The notes below the pieces were generated by a model. That model was not told where the DNA came from. It did no database searches and saw only the letters and a program-made list of their open reading frames with translations. DNA of 64,000 nt from Nymphaea colorata (Eukaryota; Streptophyta; Magnoliopsida; Nymphaeales; Nymphaeaceae): positions 25,588,412-25,652,411 of the forward strand of contig NC_045139.1 in the NCBI RefSeq assembly GCF_008831285.2. Reading direction: 5' to 3'. Positions 46,861 through 58,645 of this stretch are shown piece by piece (within the stretch, counting starts at the first letter, position 1; the number at the start of each line of letters is the position of its first letter). A program made the position numbers and the translations under genes.

Positions 46861-47067
46861 ACCACCATCCTTTCATCCTTAAAAGTTTATGTTGTCAACC
46901 TTGTACCCTTTGTTTTGTCTTCGGTCATTGTCATCTTTTATCAGTTAATTTTTCTCTATATGTAACCTTTAAACTCTTAATGCAATATGAACCTTCATTT
47001 TGCCATTATTTCCTTCCAATGACTCTTCATTTTCTTATCTCCTAATGTGAATATTTGAAGCTAACAG

Positions 47068-48250
47068 AATGGTTGAAACAAGAGCACAAGATACTCAGAA
47101 TGAAGTTTTATCTTCTAGTCCTATGCCATAAACACTTGGCTTCAAAGCAATTGAACTAGCAGGCTACCATATATTATGGTTGTTTATAGAGCGATTCATG
47201 AGGGATTAAGAAGAACAAAAAGTTCTGATGGTTATCCCAAAACCAGCAAATGAAAAACCTACCAAATAAAAAAAGAAACAAGAAAAACAAGTCTTCTCGT
47301 ATAAATCGGGATAAAGATTATCTAGGTTCGAACTCAACAACCAGTAATGATGAAAAACCTGAATTGTTTTTGCCAAAAAAAAAAGAAAAGAAAAGAAAAG
47401 AAATCATGGAGGATAGCAGCTTACCTAGAAATATCTCAAATGAAAGTTCGGAGGAGAAGTAGAAAAGGAAAAAAAAAACAGCCAAGAAAGGCAAAAAGAA
47501 AAAAGGTATACCTCAAACAACAAATGAGACAGTGAGAGTTCTAAAGAGAAAGTAAAAGAAATCAAGGGCAAAAAGAAAAAACCAGATCAGGGTCAAACAA
47601 ATCAAGTGATGACGAAAGTGAAACTAAGCGCATGTTTTACAAAATAGAGAAAAGAATAAATGACCTTGAACTTAGGGGGAAAGGAAATTGTTCATATTCT
47701 TGTGAAGATTTTTATGTAGGTAATGAAGGAGATGAAGACGTGAAGGGTTGGCCTAAGGAGTTCATCAAATATGATGAAACCACTTGACTACAAGTTCACT
47801 TTTCACATTTATCAATGATTGCTACAGATCCGAGCAAATAACAGAGAATTGTTTTGCCACCTTCCAAAGAGTCTTGAAGGCATCGTTGCACAATAGTACA
47901 AAGAAAACTGTAACCAAATTGAACTTAAGGAATTCAATAGATTGGTTAACATGTTCATCGAGAGATTTGAGCAAAATGTCTCATAGCTCCGATCCTAAGT
48001 ACACCTTGCAGTCTCTGTTAGAAACAAGGTAAAAAAGGCTCAAAAATTTATCCAAAAATTGAGAATTCAATGCAACAAAATGAATGAACCTATTTCTGAA
48101 ACACAAGTTCTCTCACTTATCAAAAAAAAATTGCCCAATCCTTGAAAAGTCTCATTCACGATGCTCTAATCAAGACCTTTGTCAAGTTAAACAAACAAGC
48201 AGATTCAATAGAAGGGCACTTGAAAAGACAATGACAACCATTATAAGCAT
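47068..48250 (+). pseudogene. G2 gag remnant
   Basis: It begins MVETRAQDTQNEV and follows G1 gag: KPTK-type basic linker, KIEKRINDLEL, FYVGNEGDEDVKGWPKEF, then FINDCYRSEQITENC, SLEGIVAQ and EPISETQVLSLI. Frames are interrupted many times. A-runs (47,370-47,400) account for several shifts. Confidence 0.8.
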
Positions 48251-48959
48251 GTAAAGAAACAAACCATAAGAAAGATGCGCAGCTGCCCAAGGAAAATGAA
48301 GGAAGGAAAAAACACCCAGGCTGGAGTTATAACTGGAAGTTCACTCCCCTCAATCAATCTCGTGAGAAGAACTTAGAATACATCCTTGCCAAAGGAATTG
48401 TCATCTTGCCGAAAGTTTGAGAACCTTCAAGAATAATTGAAAATGATAAAGAAAAATTGTATAAATTTCAATGTGCCTCTGGTCATGACACTGATGGTTA
48501 TTTTGTTCTCAAAAACATCATCCAATATTTCATCAACAAAAATCTCAATGTTGATGATGATAGCATCCCTGAGATATTGAAGAATCTATTCCCTGATCAA
48601 GAAAAGGCAGCAGTCACCACAATCACCGTAGTCACTCCACTGTGATATCGTCCACAAGTGCACATCCAACCTTATGATAGAGACAATTCACATCAAGTTA
48701 TGATAATTGATCTGGATAAGCAACCTTTAGACTTCATTGGTATGATGAACAGCAAGGCAGAAGATTCATCGAAAAACTTTTCTCTTACGAGGTGGTGATG
48801 ATGAGTCACCAAATGACTCCTTAAACAAAGATCCACGTTATTTAGATAACGTCATTCCTTTGGAAAGAACGTCTTATTGAGGAAGACTGGATTCAGGCCT
48901 CCAAAGACCAGTCAATCACTTTTACAAAACAAGATCTTTCAAAATGGGTATATTACTAT

Positions 48960-49216
48960 TGATCTTTAACGTTTAATCAGAAAGAATAAAGAAGGTGAGA
49001 TAGGAGATAGTTAAGAGAAGCTAGAGAGGAGAAAAAGAGAGAAGGGAGTAATCTATCGCATGACTCCTCCTCTTCTATTATAATTAAAAAGAACTTATTA
49101 GGGTTATATCTAACTCCTTACATAAAGAGTCCAATAAGTAATTAAAAATTCAAAGGACTACCTAATAATAAAGTTCTAAAATACAAAAAACCTCAAACTA
49201 ATATGTGTTCTCAACA
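48960..49216 (-). repeat. 3' LTR of the Copia element
   Basis: 257 bp; on the element strand starts TGTTGAGAACAC and ends AAAGATCA. Preceded on that strand by the polypurine tract. Confidence 0.92.
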
Positions 49217-49230
49217 TTCCCCCTCAAGCT
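49217..49230 (-). other. Polypurine tract of the Copia element
   Basis: On the element strand AGCTTGAGGGGGAA stands directly before the 3' LTR (TGTTGAGA), the usual Copia plus-strand priming site. Confidence 0.85.
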
Positions 49231-49279
49231 AAAACATAGATGTCTATCATGTTCAACTTGCTACAACACTGCATGAAAT

Positions 49280-49981
49280 CTAATATAGGAAGAGCTTTGG
49301 TAAATATACTACAGCTTGATCTTTTGATGCAACATTGCTTTGAACTAAGTCCCTAATATAGTGATAGTCCACCTCGATATGTTTGGTCCATTCATGGAAG
49401 ACTGGACTATTTGCTATATAAGTAGTCACTTTATTGTCACAGTACATTTTTATACGCAGTTCTATTTGAATTCCAAGACCTTCTAGCATGACTCTCACCC
49501 AAGTGATTTCAATAGCAGTTTGATCCATGGCTCGGTATTCTGACTTTGCACTAGACCGAGCCACAACAGCTTGCTTTTTACTTCTCCAAGAAATTAAGTT
49601 ACATCCAACAAAGATACATAATCTCATACTGGACTTTTTGTCATCAATAGAGCCTGCATAATCTTCATCAGAATAAGCTTCTATTTGGAGTGATGAACTT
49701 CTTCTAAATAATAGACCTTTTCCAGGAAAACTTTATAGAAATTTCAATAGTAGCATAGTTGCATCCCAATGGGCTTTTCTTCGCTTGTCCATAAACTGGC
49801 TTAGTTTTCCTACAGTAAAAGATACATCAAGTCGAGTAATGGTTATATATAGTAGTTTTCCAATCAGACACCGATATGATTTGCTATCAACAGGTTCAGA
49901 TTTGTCATCATATAAGTGAATACAAGAATTCATATGAATAGATGTCAGTTTAGTTCCAATCATACTTGTCTCTTGTAGCAA
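49280..49981 (-). pseudogene. Copia RNase H and connection region
   Basis: The minus frames 49,981-49,733 (SKSYRCLIGKLLYITITRLD, VGKLSQFM) and 49,627-49,280 (LISWRSKKQAVVARSSAKSE, YRAMDQTAIEITWV, MYCDNKVTTYIANSPVFHEW, TKHIEVDYHYIRD) give the RNase H domain with its usual SAxSEYRA, D-N and H-x-x-TKHIE motifs. A gap and frame change lie between the two. Confidence 0.9.
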
Positions 49982-50037
49982 ATCAAAAACATATTTTCTT
50001 TAGGAAAGAACTAAACCTTCTTTACTTCTTCCTACTT

Positions 50038-50640
50038 CTATCCCCAAAAAGTAACATAGAGAGCCAAGATCTTTAGTAACAAAGTGTTGTTGGAGATACT
50101 TCTTTGTGCCTTGTATTTCTTATTTGCTGTCATAGTTAAAATAATGTCATCCACATATATCAGCATAACAACTATACCTCTTGAGGTCCTTTTTATGAAC
50201 AATGAATGATGTAAAGGAGATCTATGAAACCCAAACTTGGACACAACATCACAAACTTTTGAAACCATGCTCAGGAACTCTGCTTCAAACCATATATAGC
50301 ATTCTTTAGCAAACACATTGGTACACTCCCCTTATTTTTGAAAGTCTGGCGGTTGCTACACATAAACTACTTCAGATAAATCCTCATACAGAAAGGCATT
50401 TTTGATATCTAATTGGTACATATTCCATCCATAATGAACTGCAACAAATATAATTAATCGTATAGTATCCAAATGTGCCACATGAGAGAGTTTTCAAAGA
50501 AATCAATACCATACGTCTATGTGTACCTTTTGCTACCAACTGTGCCTTGTATCGCTCAATAGTACCATCAGAGTTATACTTAATAGTAAATACCTATTTT
50601 GAGCCGACAATATCTGCCCCAAATGGAGGTTCAATAAGAT
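50038..50640 (-). pseudogene. Copia reverse transcriptase
   Basis: Reading down from 50,640: ERYKAQLVAKG, then YQLDIKNAFLYEDLSE, VFAKECYIWFEAEF, FGFHRSPLHHSLFIKRTSRG and the catalytic YVDD within VVMLIYVDDIIL (YVDD codons 50,157-50,146). Palm motifs are present but the frame is broken several times between them. Confidence 0.9.
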
Positions 50641-50682
50641 CCCAAGTGTGGTGAGATATTAGATAGTTCATCTCCTCATTCA

Positions 50683-52269
50683 TTACTTGGTACCACTTAG
50701 AGTCCAAAAGAGCTTTTGTTCATGTGAGATAGGAACTAAAGTAGCTAACAAAGCATCAACAAATTTGCACATATGACCTCCCAAATGAGAAGTGCTAACA
50801 AATTTAGAAGGAGGATGAACGGTGCATTGTCTGATCCCTTTACGTAGTGCAATAGGTAATTCATCAAGATGAGAAGCATAAATGAAACACTTAGGCATGT
50901 CATGTAAGTCGGAACTATGTACCTCCTGAGAGCAAGATGATGCAAGGTCATTAGATGACAGATTCCTTCTTGAATATATGAGAGGAGAGTCTTTAAACCA
51001 TGGAATGAAGGGATTCGGACAAGTGGGGGATGATATAAACGGAAGGGACTCAAGTGGAATAAGAGGATTCAGAGTGGAACAGAAGGGGACATCTCAAACT
51101 GTGGATGTGAAGGGCATGCAAGAAAGAATGGAAAAGACTCGAGGAAGGTTACATCGCATTGACAAACTCTCGATTAGATTAGGATCTAAGCATCGATACC
51201 CTTTTTTATTTCGAGAGTATCCCACAAATACACATTTAGTTATTTGCGTAGCTAGTTTATCTCGATTAGGCCCAGGTTGATGTACAAAGCATGTGCAACC
51301 AAATACACGTGGAGGTAAAGAGAACAAGGCCTTGTTTGGGTAAACAATTGAATTGGTATCATGTTGCTTATGGAAGAGGATGACATTCTATTTATTAGGT
51401 AACATGTGGCTAAGATTGCATCTCCTCAAAATTTAGAAGGCATGTGAGAATGAATCATGATAGTGCGGGTTACGTCCAACAAATTGTGGTGTTTTATTTC
51501 AACTACACCATTTTGTTGAGATGTGTGAATGACAGGTAAAATGTGACACAATACCATGAGACTTATAGAATTCAAGTAGAGAAGTAGATTTGAACTTGAG
51601 AGCTTTATCAGTGCGAGCAACCTTGACACAAGAACTAAATAGAGTTTTTATTTTCAATATGAATGATTTCAAGATACAAGGAGCTTCAAACCTATCTCTC
51701 ATAAAAAAAACCCAAGTAACTCGAGAGAAATCATCAACAATGGACAGATAATAACGAAACGACAACTGACTCGGAACCCGACTAGGCCCTCAAACATCAA
51801 CATGAACTAAATCAAATAGATTTTAGGTAGACTGACTTTGACTTGATGGAAAAGAAGTACGACTATTCTTGCCCGGTCGACAATCTTCACACTCAATAGA
51901 GGTTGTAGAAGAAATCTGATGACATAACTGCCGAAGTTTATGGAAGAATGAATGACCAAGTTTGAGATGCCATTGAAATGCACTTGAAGGTAAATCAACT
52001 AAGAATTATGCCTCTTTAACAGATGTTTCCAAGAAGTAGATTCCATCTCTCTCGTGGCCTCCACCAATCTTCCTCCCAGTCGATAGGTCCTGAAAAACAC
52101 AAGTACTTGGGTCAAAAATTACTCGACAATTCATCTCTTTAGTTAGTTCGCTTATAGATAATAAATTCTTTAAGAACTCAGGAGTATATAGCACTTCATG
52201 AACATGTAAAGATGGAGATAGATGAACATCTTCATGTCCTTCTAGCAAAGATAGCCTTCCATCTGCCAA
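50683..52269 (-). pseudogene. Copia integrase with GAG-pre-integrase region
   Basis: From 52,269 down: HEVLYTPEFLKNLLSISELT and FDPSTCVFQDLSTGRKIGGG (GAG-pre-integrase), then an HHCC finger with WHLKLGH and CEDCRPGK, the core RYYLSIVDDFSRVTWVFF (first Asp), ARTDKALKF (second Asp kept, the usual NGxEF altered), and NGVVEIKHHNLLDVTRT (Glu). The C-terminal part continues LPPRVFGCTCFVHQPG, KCVFVGYSRNKKGYRCLDPN near 51,320-51,170. Stops separate the parts. Confidence 0.88.
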
Positions 52270-52617
52270 TCAAGCATGTCGTGATGGATTAAATTTTTGC
52301 AGGTTTGAAATACTAGCATCTCCATAAAAGTGTTTAGATGTTCCAGAATCAATTATCCAACAACCATTATAAGGAGTTCTACCTGCATAATATGATGAAT
52401 TTGTGATAGCAGTGGAAACCGATGAGGTCAAAGGTGTAGTATTTGATCGATGCTCCATAATTAAATCAAGTTCAGCCCGACTTAAATTGAGAGGTGTAGC
52501 ATCTACAGAAGCAACAGTGGGATTCACCTTAGGAACCATACTAATAGACTGTGTGTTTGGAGCTGAAAGAAATGGGGATGTCACAGTCGAGAATGCAGAT
52601 GTGTTAGGTTTACCCAC
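52270..52617 (-). pseudogene. Copia aspartic protease
   Basis: The frame contains CWIIDSGTSKHFYGDASI, the DSG(A/T)S active site of Copia protease, about 80 residues after the zinc knuckle. A stop follows at 52,270. Confidence 0.88.
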
Positions 52618-53297
52618 TTTGTTCCAGCACCTATCCTCTAAGTGTCAAAGACAACTACAATATATGCATTGGAGTATTCCACGTCCTCCTGGACCACTGC
52701 CTCTTCCTCTACCATGGGAAGGGTATTGTGCACTTCGTCCTCCTCCAAATGAGGCAAGTGCCAATGGCTGTGAGTTATTTGTAGATGGAGGAAGGATAAC
52801 AGCCAATCTGTTTAGCATGTTAAAGGCCTTACCAAGTTCGAGAAAATCTGATCTTGTAAGTATTTGAGCCTTCGCTATAGAATAATCTGATGATAGTCTA
52901 GCTAGAAATTTAACAACGATCATTTGCTCCATATGAGATTTAAGATAATGCTTGTATGGAGGTTTTAAGGAGTTCATCTTTTCATGAGTAAACTTTAATT
53001 TCGTAAATATTCAATTAAATCCATGTCACCTTGTCCTATTTGTTATAGTTTTTGTTGAACTTGTAAAATTTTGTTGATGTTCTTATCCTGAGAGTATGTC
53101 TGTCGAAGAGAATTCCACATAGCTTTAGTTGTATTGTAATAGCAAACTCTGACAGCAATTTGAGGTTGAGTGCTATTCATAAGCCAAGCACTAATTATGT
53201 TCTTTTCTTGCTCCCACCGTGCACACTTGCCAATTTTTTCTACTGGCTCATCTTCTTCCAATATATATTTCTTCTCGTGTCCAACAACTAACAGCAT
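52618..53297 (-). pseudogene. Copia gag with zinc knuckle
   Basis: The minus frame 53,297-53,043 reads CARWEQEKNIISAWLMNSTQ and AMWNSLRQTYSQDKNINKIL (UBN2/Copia gag). After a break, 52,977-52,645 has HMEQMIVVKFLARLSSDYS and a Gly/Arg-rich tail, then CIYCSC-L-stop-H-LEDRC: a CCHC knuckle whose Gly codon has become TGA. Confidence 0.88.
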
Positions 53298-53932
53298 GAA
53301 GGTTATAGCTCATACATCATAGTTAGATCCATCAAGTTTGATAGTAGATCCAAAAGAAAATGGATTTGAGAAAGCTTTGTATTCTACACCAGCCTCAGTT
53401 TGCTGATTTCCAAGTTCAATTATATAATGTTGTAGAGATTTATTGGCAGCTATGATAAAACCTCAAAAATAGAAGAAAATGGAAGTCCACGGCAGACTGA
53501 ATATTAATTAATAAGATATCAAGCTAGTACGATCACAGAAGCTGCACCATTCTCACAAGAGACCGAGACATCCTCTCCTTCAAGTCAGCAACTCATGACA
53601 TACACACTACTACAACAACACTACACCAATAAGAAAAACATATATTCTGACCCTGCAACTCTACGATAAGCACACTAATGCAGCAGAAATTATCTCAGAT
53701 ATATATCTTCAAGCGACCAACAACTGTCGACATATGTTTGAAGTTCCACCACCAACCTTAATCCCACATGGGTTAGGGTTTATGATCACATTGACATATT
53801 TGTGATCAGTACCCTAACTCTCGACAGGCTGAGAAATACCTTTTTCAGTCAATAGAGAGAACACCTAGACGTTGATGAAGAATAAGAGAACGATTGGTTT
53901 AAAACATCTTCAACAGGATTCCAAGACCATCC

Positions 53933-53944
53933 GCTCTAATACCA
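53933..53944 (-). other. Primer binding site (initiator Met tRNA)
   Basis: On the element strand TGGTATTAGAGC lies 3 bases after the 5' LTR. The plant initiator-Met-tRNA site is TGGTATCAGAGC, so one C-to-T change. Confidence 0.85.
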
Positions 53945-53947
53945 TCT

Positions 53948-54218
53948 TGATCTTTAACATTAAATTAAAAATAATAAAGAAGATGAGATAGGAGATAGTT
54001 GAGAGAAGCTAGAGAGAAGAAAAAGAGAAAGAAGGGAGCAGTCTATCGTATGGCTCCTCCTTTTCCATTAGAATTAAAAAAAAAGAAAAAAAAATCTTGT
54101 TAGGGTTATGTCTAACCCCTTACACAAAGAGTCCAACAAGTAATTAAAAGTTTAAAAAACTACCTAATAATAAAGTGTCAAAATACAGAAAACTTCAAAC
54201 TAGTATGTTTTCTCAACA
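53948..54218 (-). repeat. 5' LTR of the Copia element
   Basis: 271 bp; TGTTGAGAAAAC ... AAAGATCA on the element strand. The length difference to the 3' LTR is mostly an A-run. Confidence 0.92.
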
Positions 54219-55080
54219 ATTACTATGAAGATGCTTTCTACATCACCGTCTAAGTTAATAAGTGATTGTGTCATATGTATTGATCGACGGAGGAGTGGCT
54301 TAAATATTTGTCCTGATCTCAGGGCCAAGGCTTTGGGCTTCTGTGAAGTCAAATATCAGCCCGATCAAACCAAGATCTATAGCTATGATGGTCGAAGCAT
54401 GAACAACAAAGAGATCTCTCTAAAAGAATTTAAGCAAGATTAGATCAAGTTCTAGATAGGTAGCAGCTGAATTAGAATAAAATTTTAAACCTACTTAAGT
54501 TTTTAGGTGAACACTAAATCGATTTTAGAAAAAAAGATTTTTAAAATACCCATATTATCTTCTAAAGATTTCCAAATGATATTTGCAAATATTTCTCAAT
54601 TCAAAAATCTCTCAAATAAAAACGGTTTGTACTCTCAAATGATCCTCCAAAACTTTTTCATCCAAAAGTTTGAAACATCAAATTCTCAGTATTATTTTCA
54701 AGCACCACACCGCATTTAGAAAAATGATGTTTAAGTAAAAATGAAATGCATCAAGAATAAGCATAGCATTTGGATTAGTTACTCCTAGTAAAGGTGTCAG
54801 AAATGGTTAATCCTTGTACCAATGGGCAAGTCCCTTTTCTCTTTCATTTCAAAAATAAAACTTTATATTTCTGAAAGCGCTCCAAAAATCAAAATAAATT
54901 TTGGAGTGCAAATACTACCCCAACTACTCTTTCCAAAAGCATGGAAAGTGGTAGACAAAGAGATAATAGAGGCTATTTCTTTTTTCTTCATGACTAGCAG
55001 GATGGTGAAGAGTATAAATCAGATAAACATGCTGGTTATTCCCAAAAAGACTGGGGTGGTAAGGATAGACCATTTCAGAC

Positions 55081-55930
55081 TAGGCCAGGGCATCGGGCCG
55101 GAACGCCGCCGGGCCGGCCCGGCCCGGCCCGGTCGGGCCCAGGTCTGGGCTGGGAAAAACCTGGCCTGGGCCCGATAGGCCAGCCTGGGTCAGCCCGAGC
55201 AATAGGCGAATTTCAAGCTTGAAAGGCGTCCCGGCCCGATTTGGCCCGTTTATATTAAAAAAATATTTTTTTAAGAAACCCTCCTCCTCCTCCGGCGTCC
55301 CTCCGCCTCCACCATTCCTCTCCTTCCTCCGCCTATCCCTCCTCCTCCGCCCATCCATCCTCCTCCTCAACCTGCCCTTCTGGTACTCCCCTTACTCCAC
55401 CCAAAAGTTCACCGACTCCTCCCATGTCATCCTTACCTTCCCTAACCTCCTCAGCTCCCTCCCGCTGCACCCCTGCTCTGGACTCTCTCCCGCTAGCTTC
55501 GGAAGCCCCATTCTGGGCGCCAACGACGTCTATTCTCCCGGCATGAACCCGCTGCTCTGCAATCTCTCCTTCCTCCACCCATCCGTCCTCCTCCTCCGCC
55601 CGTCTTCTCCTTCACCCATTGGTCCCCCTTCCCCACCTTCCCCTCTCCTTCCCCCTTCCCGCATCGGTCCCCCTTCCCCACCTTCCCCCTCTCCTTCCCC
55701 CTTCCCCCATCGGTCCCCCTTCCCCCATTGGCCTTCCCAATTCCCTTCCCTCTTCCCCAATCGAGCTTCCCCCTTCCCCCATTGGGATGGGCCGGGGCTG
55801 GGTTTCTGGCCCGACGGGCCGACCCGACCCGGGCCGGGGCCGGGTTTCTAGGCCGACCCGACCCACGCCGGGCCCGTTTTTCTGGCCCGACGGGCCGGGC
55901 CCGGGTTTCTGGCCCGACAGGCCGACCCTA
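55081..55930. mobile_element. 850-bp GC-rich hAT-like element inside the LINE
   Basis: The flanks TTTCAGAC (55,073-55,080) and TTTCAAAC (55,931-55,938) form a 7/8 target duplication, and removing the element restores the LINE frame DHF-R-P-like. The ends begin TAGGCCAGGGC and, on the other strand, TAGGGTCGGCC. Outer parts are dense GGCCCGGGC/GGCCCGAC repeats. The centre (55,265-55,620) is CT/CCT-rich with an open plus frame of about 210 codons; I recognise no protein in it. Similar TAGGG-ended elements are at 13,008 and 30,184. Confidence 0.78.
55621..55735 (+). repeat. 45-46-bp minisatellite
   Basis: GGTCCCCCTTCCCCACCTTC starts units at 55,621 and 55,666, and a partial unit at 55,712. Pyrimidine-rich on the plus strand. 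Confidence 0.85.
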
Positions 55931-56440
55931 TTTCAAACCTATTATCCTGCGTAATAGACAATGTAAAATCATTTCAAAAGTCACGGTTAGGAGAATACAA
56001 AACTCTTTGAGCTGTATTATTGGGCCGAGCCAAAGGGCCTTTGTGAAAAATAGGATTATCCAGGACTAGTTATCTCTAGCGAATGACATTGTTCATTTTC
56101 TATCCAACTCAAATAAGAAGGCAGCTATTCTTAAGATGGACCTATCCAAAGCTTATGATAGGCTGTCTTGGAAGTTCCTCTCAGATGGCATGTTGTGTGT
56201 GGGCTACCATGGGCTGCTATCCAAAATGAGTTAATTTGATTATGAAATGCATCTCTTCTCCTTCTTATTAAGTGTTTATCAATGGGAAATCAAGAAGAAA
56301 CTTTACTTATGAAGTTGACCTCTTCTCTTCACAGACCACCATGGCAGATCTATTTTTTGTTCTTCTACAAAAGCCCAACTATTGCAAAGGGGACAATCTT
56401 CCAAAGTTCATAACCATCTCCTTTTACAGTATAAGCAACT

Positions 56441-56810
56441 TGTAATACCCCAAAGTTTAGTGAATCTTATATGAAGTTATTAAGTGATGGTTGTCCTGGT
56501 TTCTAGTTTTTTTTAGGCTAGACCCAATGTTGATAGAGGGCAGGTTGATATCTGCCTTACCTAGGTCCTGACATTTGTCATTATAACCTGTTCAACACTC
56601 AAACCTGAGGTCTCACACATGCGGACATGCCCAAAGTTTAGTCTTATATCTAAGATTGTGAGGACTCTTAGGAGACTTATTAAGGAGGTTGTTATTTGAA
56701 TGATTATCTTGATCCCTAGCCTTTTTATAATGTAACTGAAGCTGCTAGGAGGCAGGTTGGCACCAGCCAAACTAGGTCATGCCACAACTCAGCTCCTAAT
56801 ATCATTCATG
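56441..56810 (+). repeat. Dispersed repeat family R (plus, two units)
   Basis: TGTAATACCCCAAAGTTTAG, then TTATTAAGTGATGGTTGTCC, GGTCTCACACATGCGGACAT; the second unit starts CCCAAAGTTTAGTCTTATAT near 56,630. The order is as at 10,740-11,640. Confidence 0.6.
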
Positions 56811-57289
56811 TGTAGAACCCATGTATCAAATTTTCTCTAAAGAAACATCAAACTTGTTTAGCAAGTTTCCAATGCAAAAAGAGATATTTGGCACGTACTT
56901 ACCTATTGTGCTTAGCGGCATTTACTTGCTAGAGAGAGAGAACCCATGCCTTTGGAGCCTAGCTAAAATCTTTGTTGGCCAGGAAAAGGAACCATTTTGA
57001 CAATGTTGAGGCCTCTTATCTAGTTGAAAGGAATTTCACAATTTCAAAATCCCATCAGCTTAAGCAAACTAAACGGATTCACCATTATTGGGCCTCAGTG
57101 TAGCATGTTGTTTCACTTCCTTCTACCCTTAAATTAAAGAATATTTTTTTTTCTGCCTAGGAAGCCCAAGATCCAAGGCTCGGCAATCTAAAGCGCACGG
57201 CCCCAGGGGCAAAACACATTTAAAATATAATTTTATGTTTTATGATGCGAGGTTGAGTTGAAAAACAAAGGGGAGGCTCGTGTGCGACA
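56811..57289. other. Noncoding sequence
   Basis: No gene recognised. It could include LINE 3' remains but nothing decisive is visible. Confidence 0.35.
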
Positions 57290-57830
57290 GGCTTCAGATA
57301 GTGTCGAAAATTGACTCTTGGACTTAGTTTCGGATTTTGCATTTGAATTTTGGATTGGATCCAGATTTTGGTATTTGCGTCCGTGAGTGGTTTTTTAGAT
57401 CTATTTTCCTAATCTGGACATGATTTGCTTTTTGTGTTCAATTATAAACTTTGGCTTTGTTTTTTGGATTGGGATGTGATTTTAGCTCTAGGGCTTGGAT
57501 TTGAATGTAGGTTTAGATTTGAGGTTGGATTTTGTATATGAGCCTTGAATTTGGATTCGGATATGAATCTATGGATCCATTTTTTATCTAGGGATAGGAT
57601 TTGAATTTGGATATGGGTTTAGGGATCTCTTTTGGATCTACAGCTGGGATTTGTTTTTGGATATGGATCTTGGGATATGTTTTGGATCTAGGACTGGGAT
57701 TTAGATTTGGATATGTATTTTGTTATTTGGATTTGGATTCATATTTGAATTGGGATCTAAAGTTTAAATTGGGGTTGAGCTTGGGCCGGAGGTCCGAAAT
57801 TAGATCCAAATGTGCTATATGCATGATCGA
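57290..57830. repeat. ATTTGGATTCGGATATG-type short-period repeat (inverted)
   Basis: Variants of GGATTTGAATTTGGATATGG and GGATCTAGGACTGGGATTTA recur about ten times. It is the reverse-complement form of the blocks at 30,494 and 43,190. Confidence 0.65.
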
Positions 57831-57884
57831 TCATCAAGTCCAATGAGGAATTGGTCAAAATTATTGAAATTCATCCATCTGATT

Positions 57885-58606
57885 TACTTGTCCTACAACT
57901 ACTTGTAATGTTTTAAGGTAGTATTGTCCATGGAGAAACTACCCCCAACCCAAGTCACTACGGTATCTCGAGTAGGGGTATGGCATTGGCTATGCTTGTA
58001 ATTATTGTAGCTTCCTGCCTTGAGCCCCGATTAGTTTTGACTTTATTATAAGTATTTGCTTTCATCTCAGAATGCTGTCATGATTCTATGTACACAAGTT
58101 CTCCTACATAAGCACAGTTTTAGAGGACTCTCTCAAGTTTATGAAAACACATGCACGAATACATGTGCATATATATATATATATATGTCTGTCATAGTAG
58201 TGTCTCCACTAGAACATGTGCTAGCACCTGTAAGTATTCTATCTATTGTTTTATAAGAATGTGCCCATAATGTATTTATTCACAAGTGGAGGCCGATTGC
58301 AAATCAACACCAGTTTATGCTACAACCAGCACCTTGAGTAGTCAACTCAACCTCCTTAACACAAATGTGTCAAGATATCATATGCAGACTGTAGACGAGA
58401 ACTGACTTATGTAACAAGAGGCACATTGAGTAGCAAACACAACCTCCTTAACAAAAAAGTACATTGAGTAGCAAACACAACCTCCTTAACAAAAAAGTAT
58501 AATCATATCCACTACTTCAGTAAAACCAAAGCAGCAATCAAACAAAGAAAGAGAAAATAGAAACTAGCCAGTTGAGCTTCACTTCCCTACTAGGAAACGG
58601 ACAATC

Positions 58607-58645
<39 letters not shown>

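Larger units (their letters stand above)
48960..54218 (-). mobile_element. Complete but decayed Ty1/copia retrotransposon
   Basis: It is inserted in the protease of G2 and reads on the minus strand. The left LTR in the window (48,960-49,216) is the 3' LTR, the right one (53,948-54,218) the 5' LTR; both begin TGTTGAGAA and end GTTAAAGATCA on the element strand. By hand alignment I count about 31 substitutions in about 245 aligned bases (about 13%), mostly transitions, so the insertion is old. A primer binding site, polypurine tract and all Copia domains in order (gag, protease, integrase, reverse transcriptase, RNase H) are present. Many stops and frameshifts prevent activity. The flanking duplication is 8 bp (ATTACTAT, 48,952-48,959 and 54,219-54,226), longer than the usual 5. 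Confidence 0.95.
48660..54405 (+). pseudogene. G2 protease remnant, interrupted at 48,960-54,218
   Basis: The left part carries QVMIIDLDKQPLDFIGMMN, an acidic stretch and QASKDQSITFTKQDLSKW up to 48,959. The right part (54,219 on) continues YYEDAFYITV-type coding, then RSGLNICPDLRAKALGFCEV, KIYSYDGRSMNNKE. The protease active-site neighbourhood (GLNICP) is present; the upstream DEG is disturbed. The coding ends at the junction with LTR-like sequence near 54,405. Confidence 0.7.
54915..56230 (+). pseudogene. L1-type LINE reverse-transcriptase fragment, interrupted
   Basis: Before the insertion at 55,081: PQLLFPKAWKVVDKEIIEAI, then MVKSINQINMLVIPKKTGV and RIDHF. After it (55,939 on): CKIISKVTVRRIQNSLSCII, GPSQRAFVKNRIIQD, a stop, then LANDIVHFLSNSNKKAAIL and KMDLSKAYDRLSWKFL. 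These are RT blocks of plant L1 elements (LIPK..., FRPISLCN, KxxxxRL, F-x-x-x-R-x-I-x-D, K-x-D-x-x-K-A-Y-D). The part with the YADD box is gone. Confidence 0.88.
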
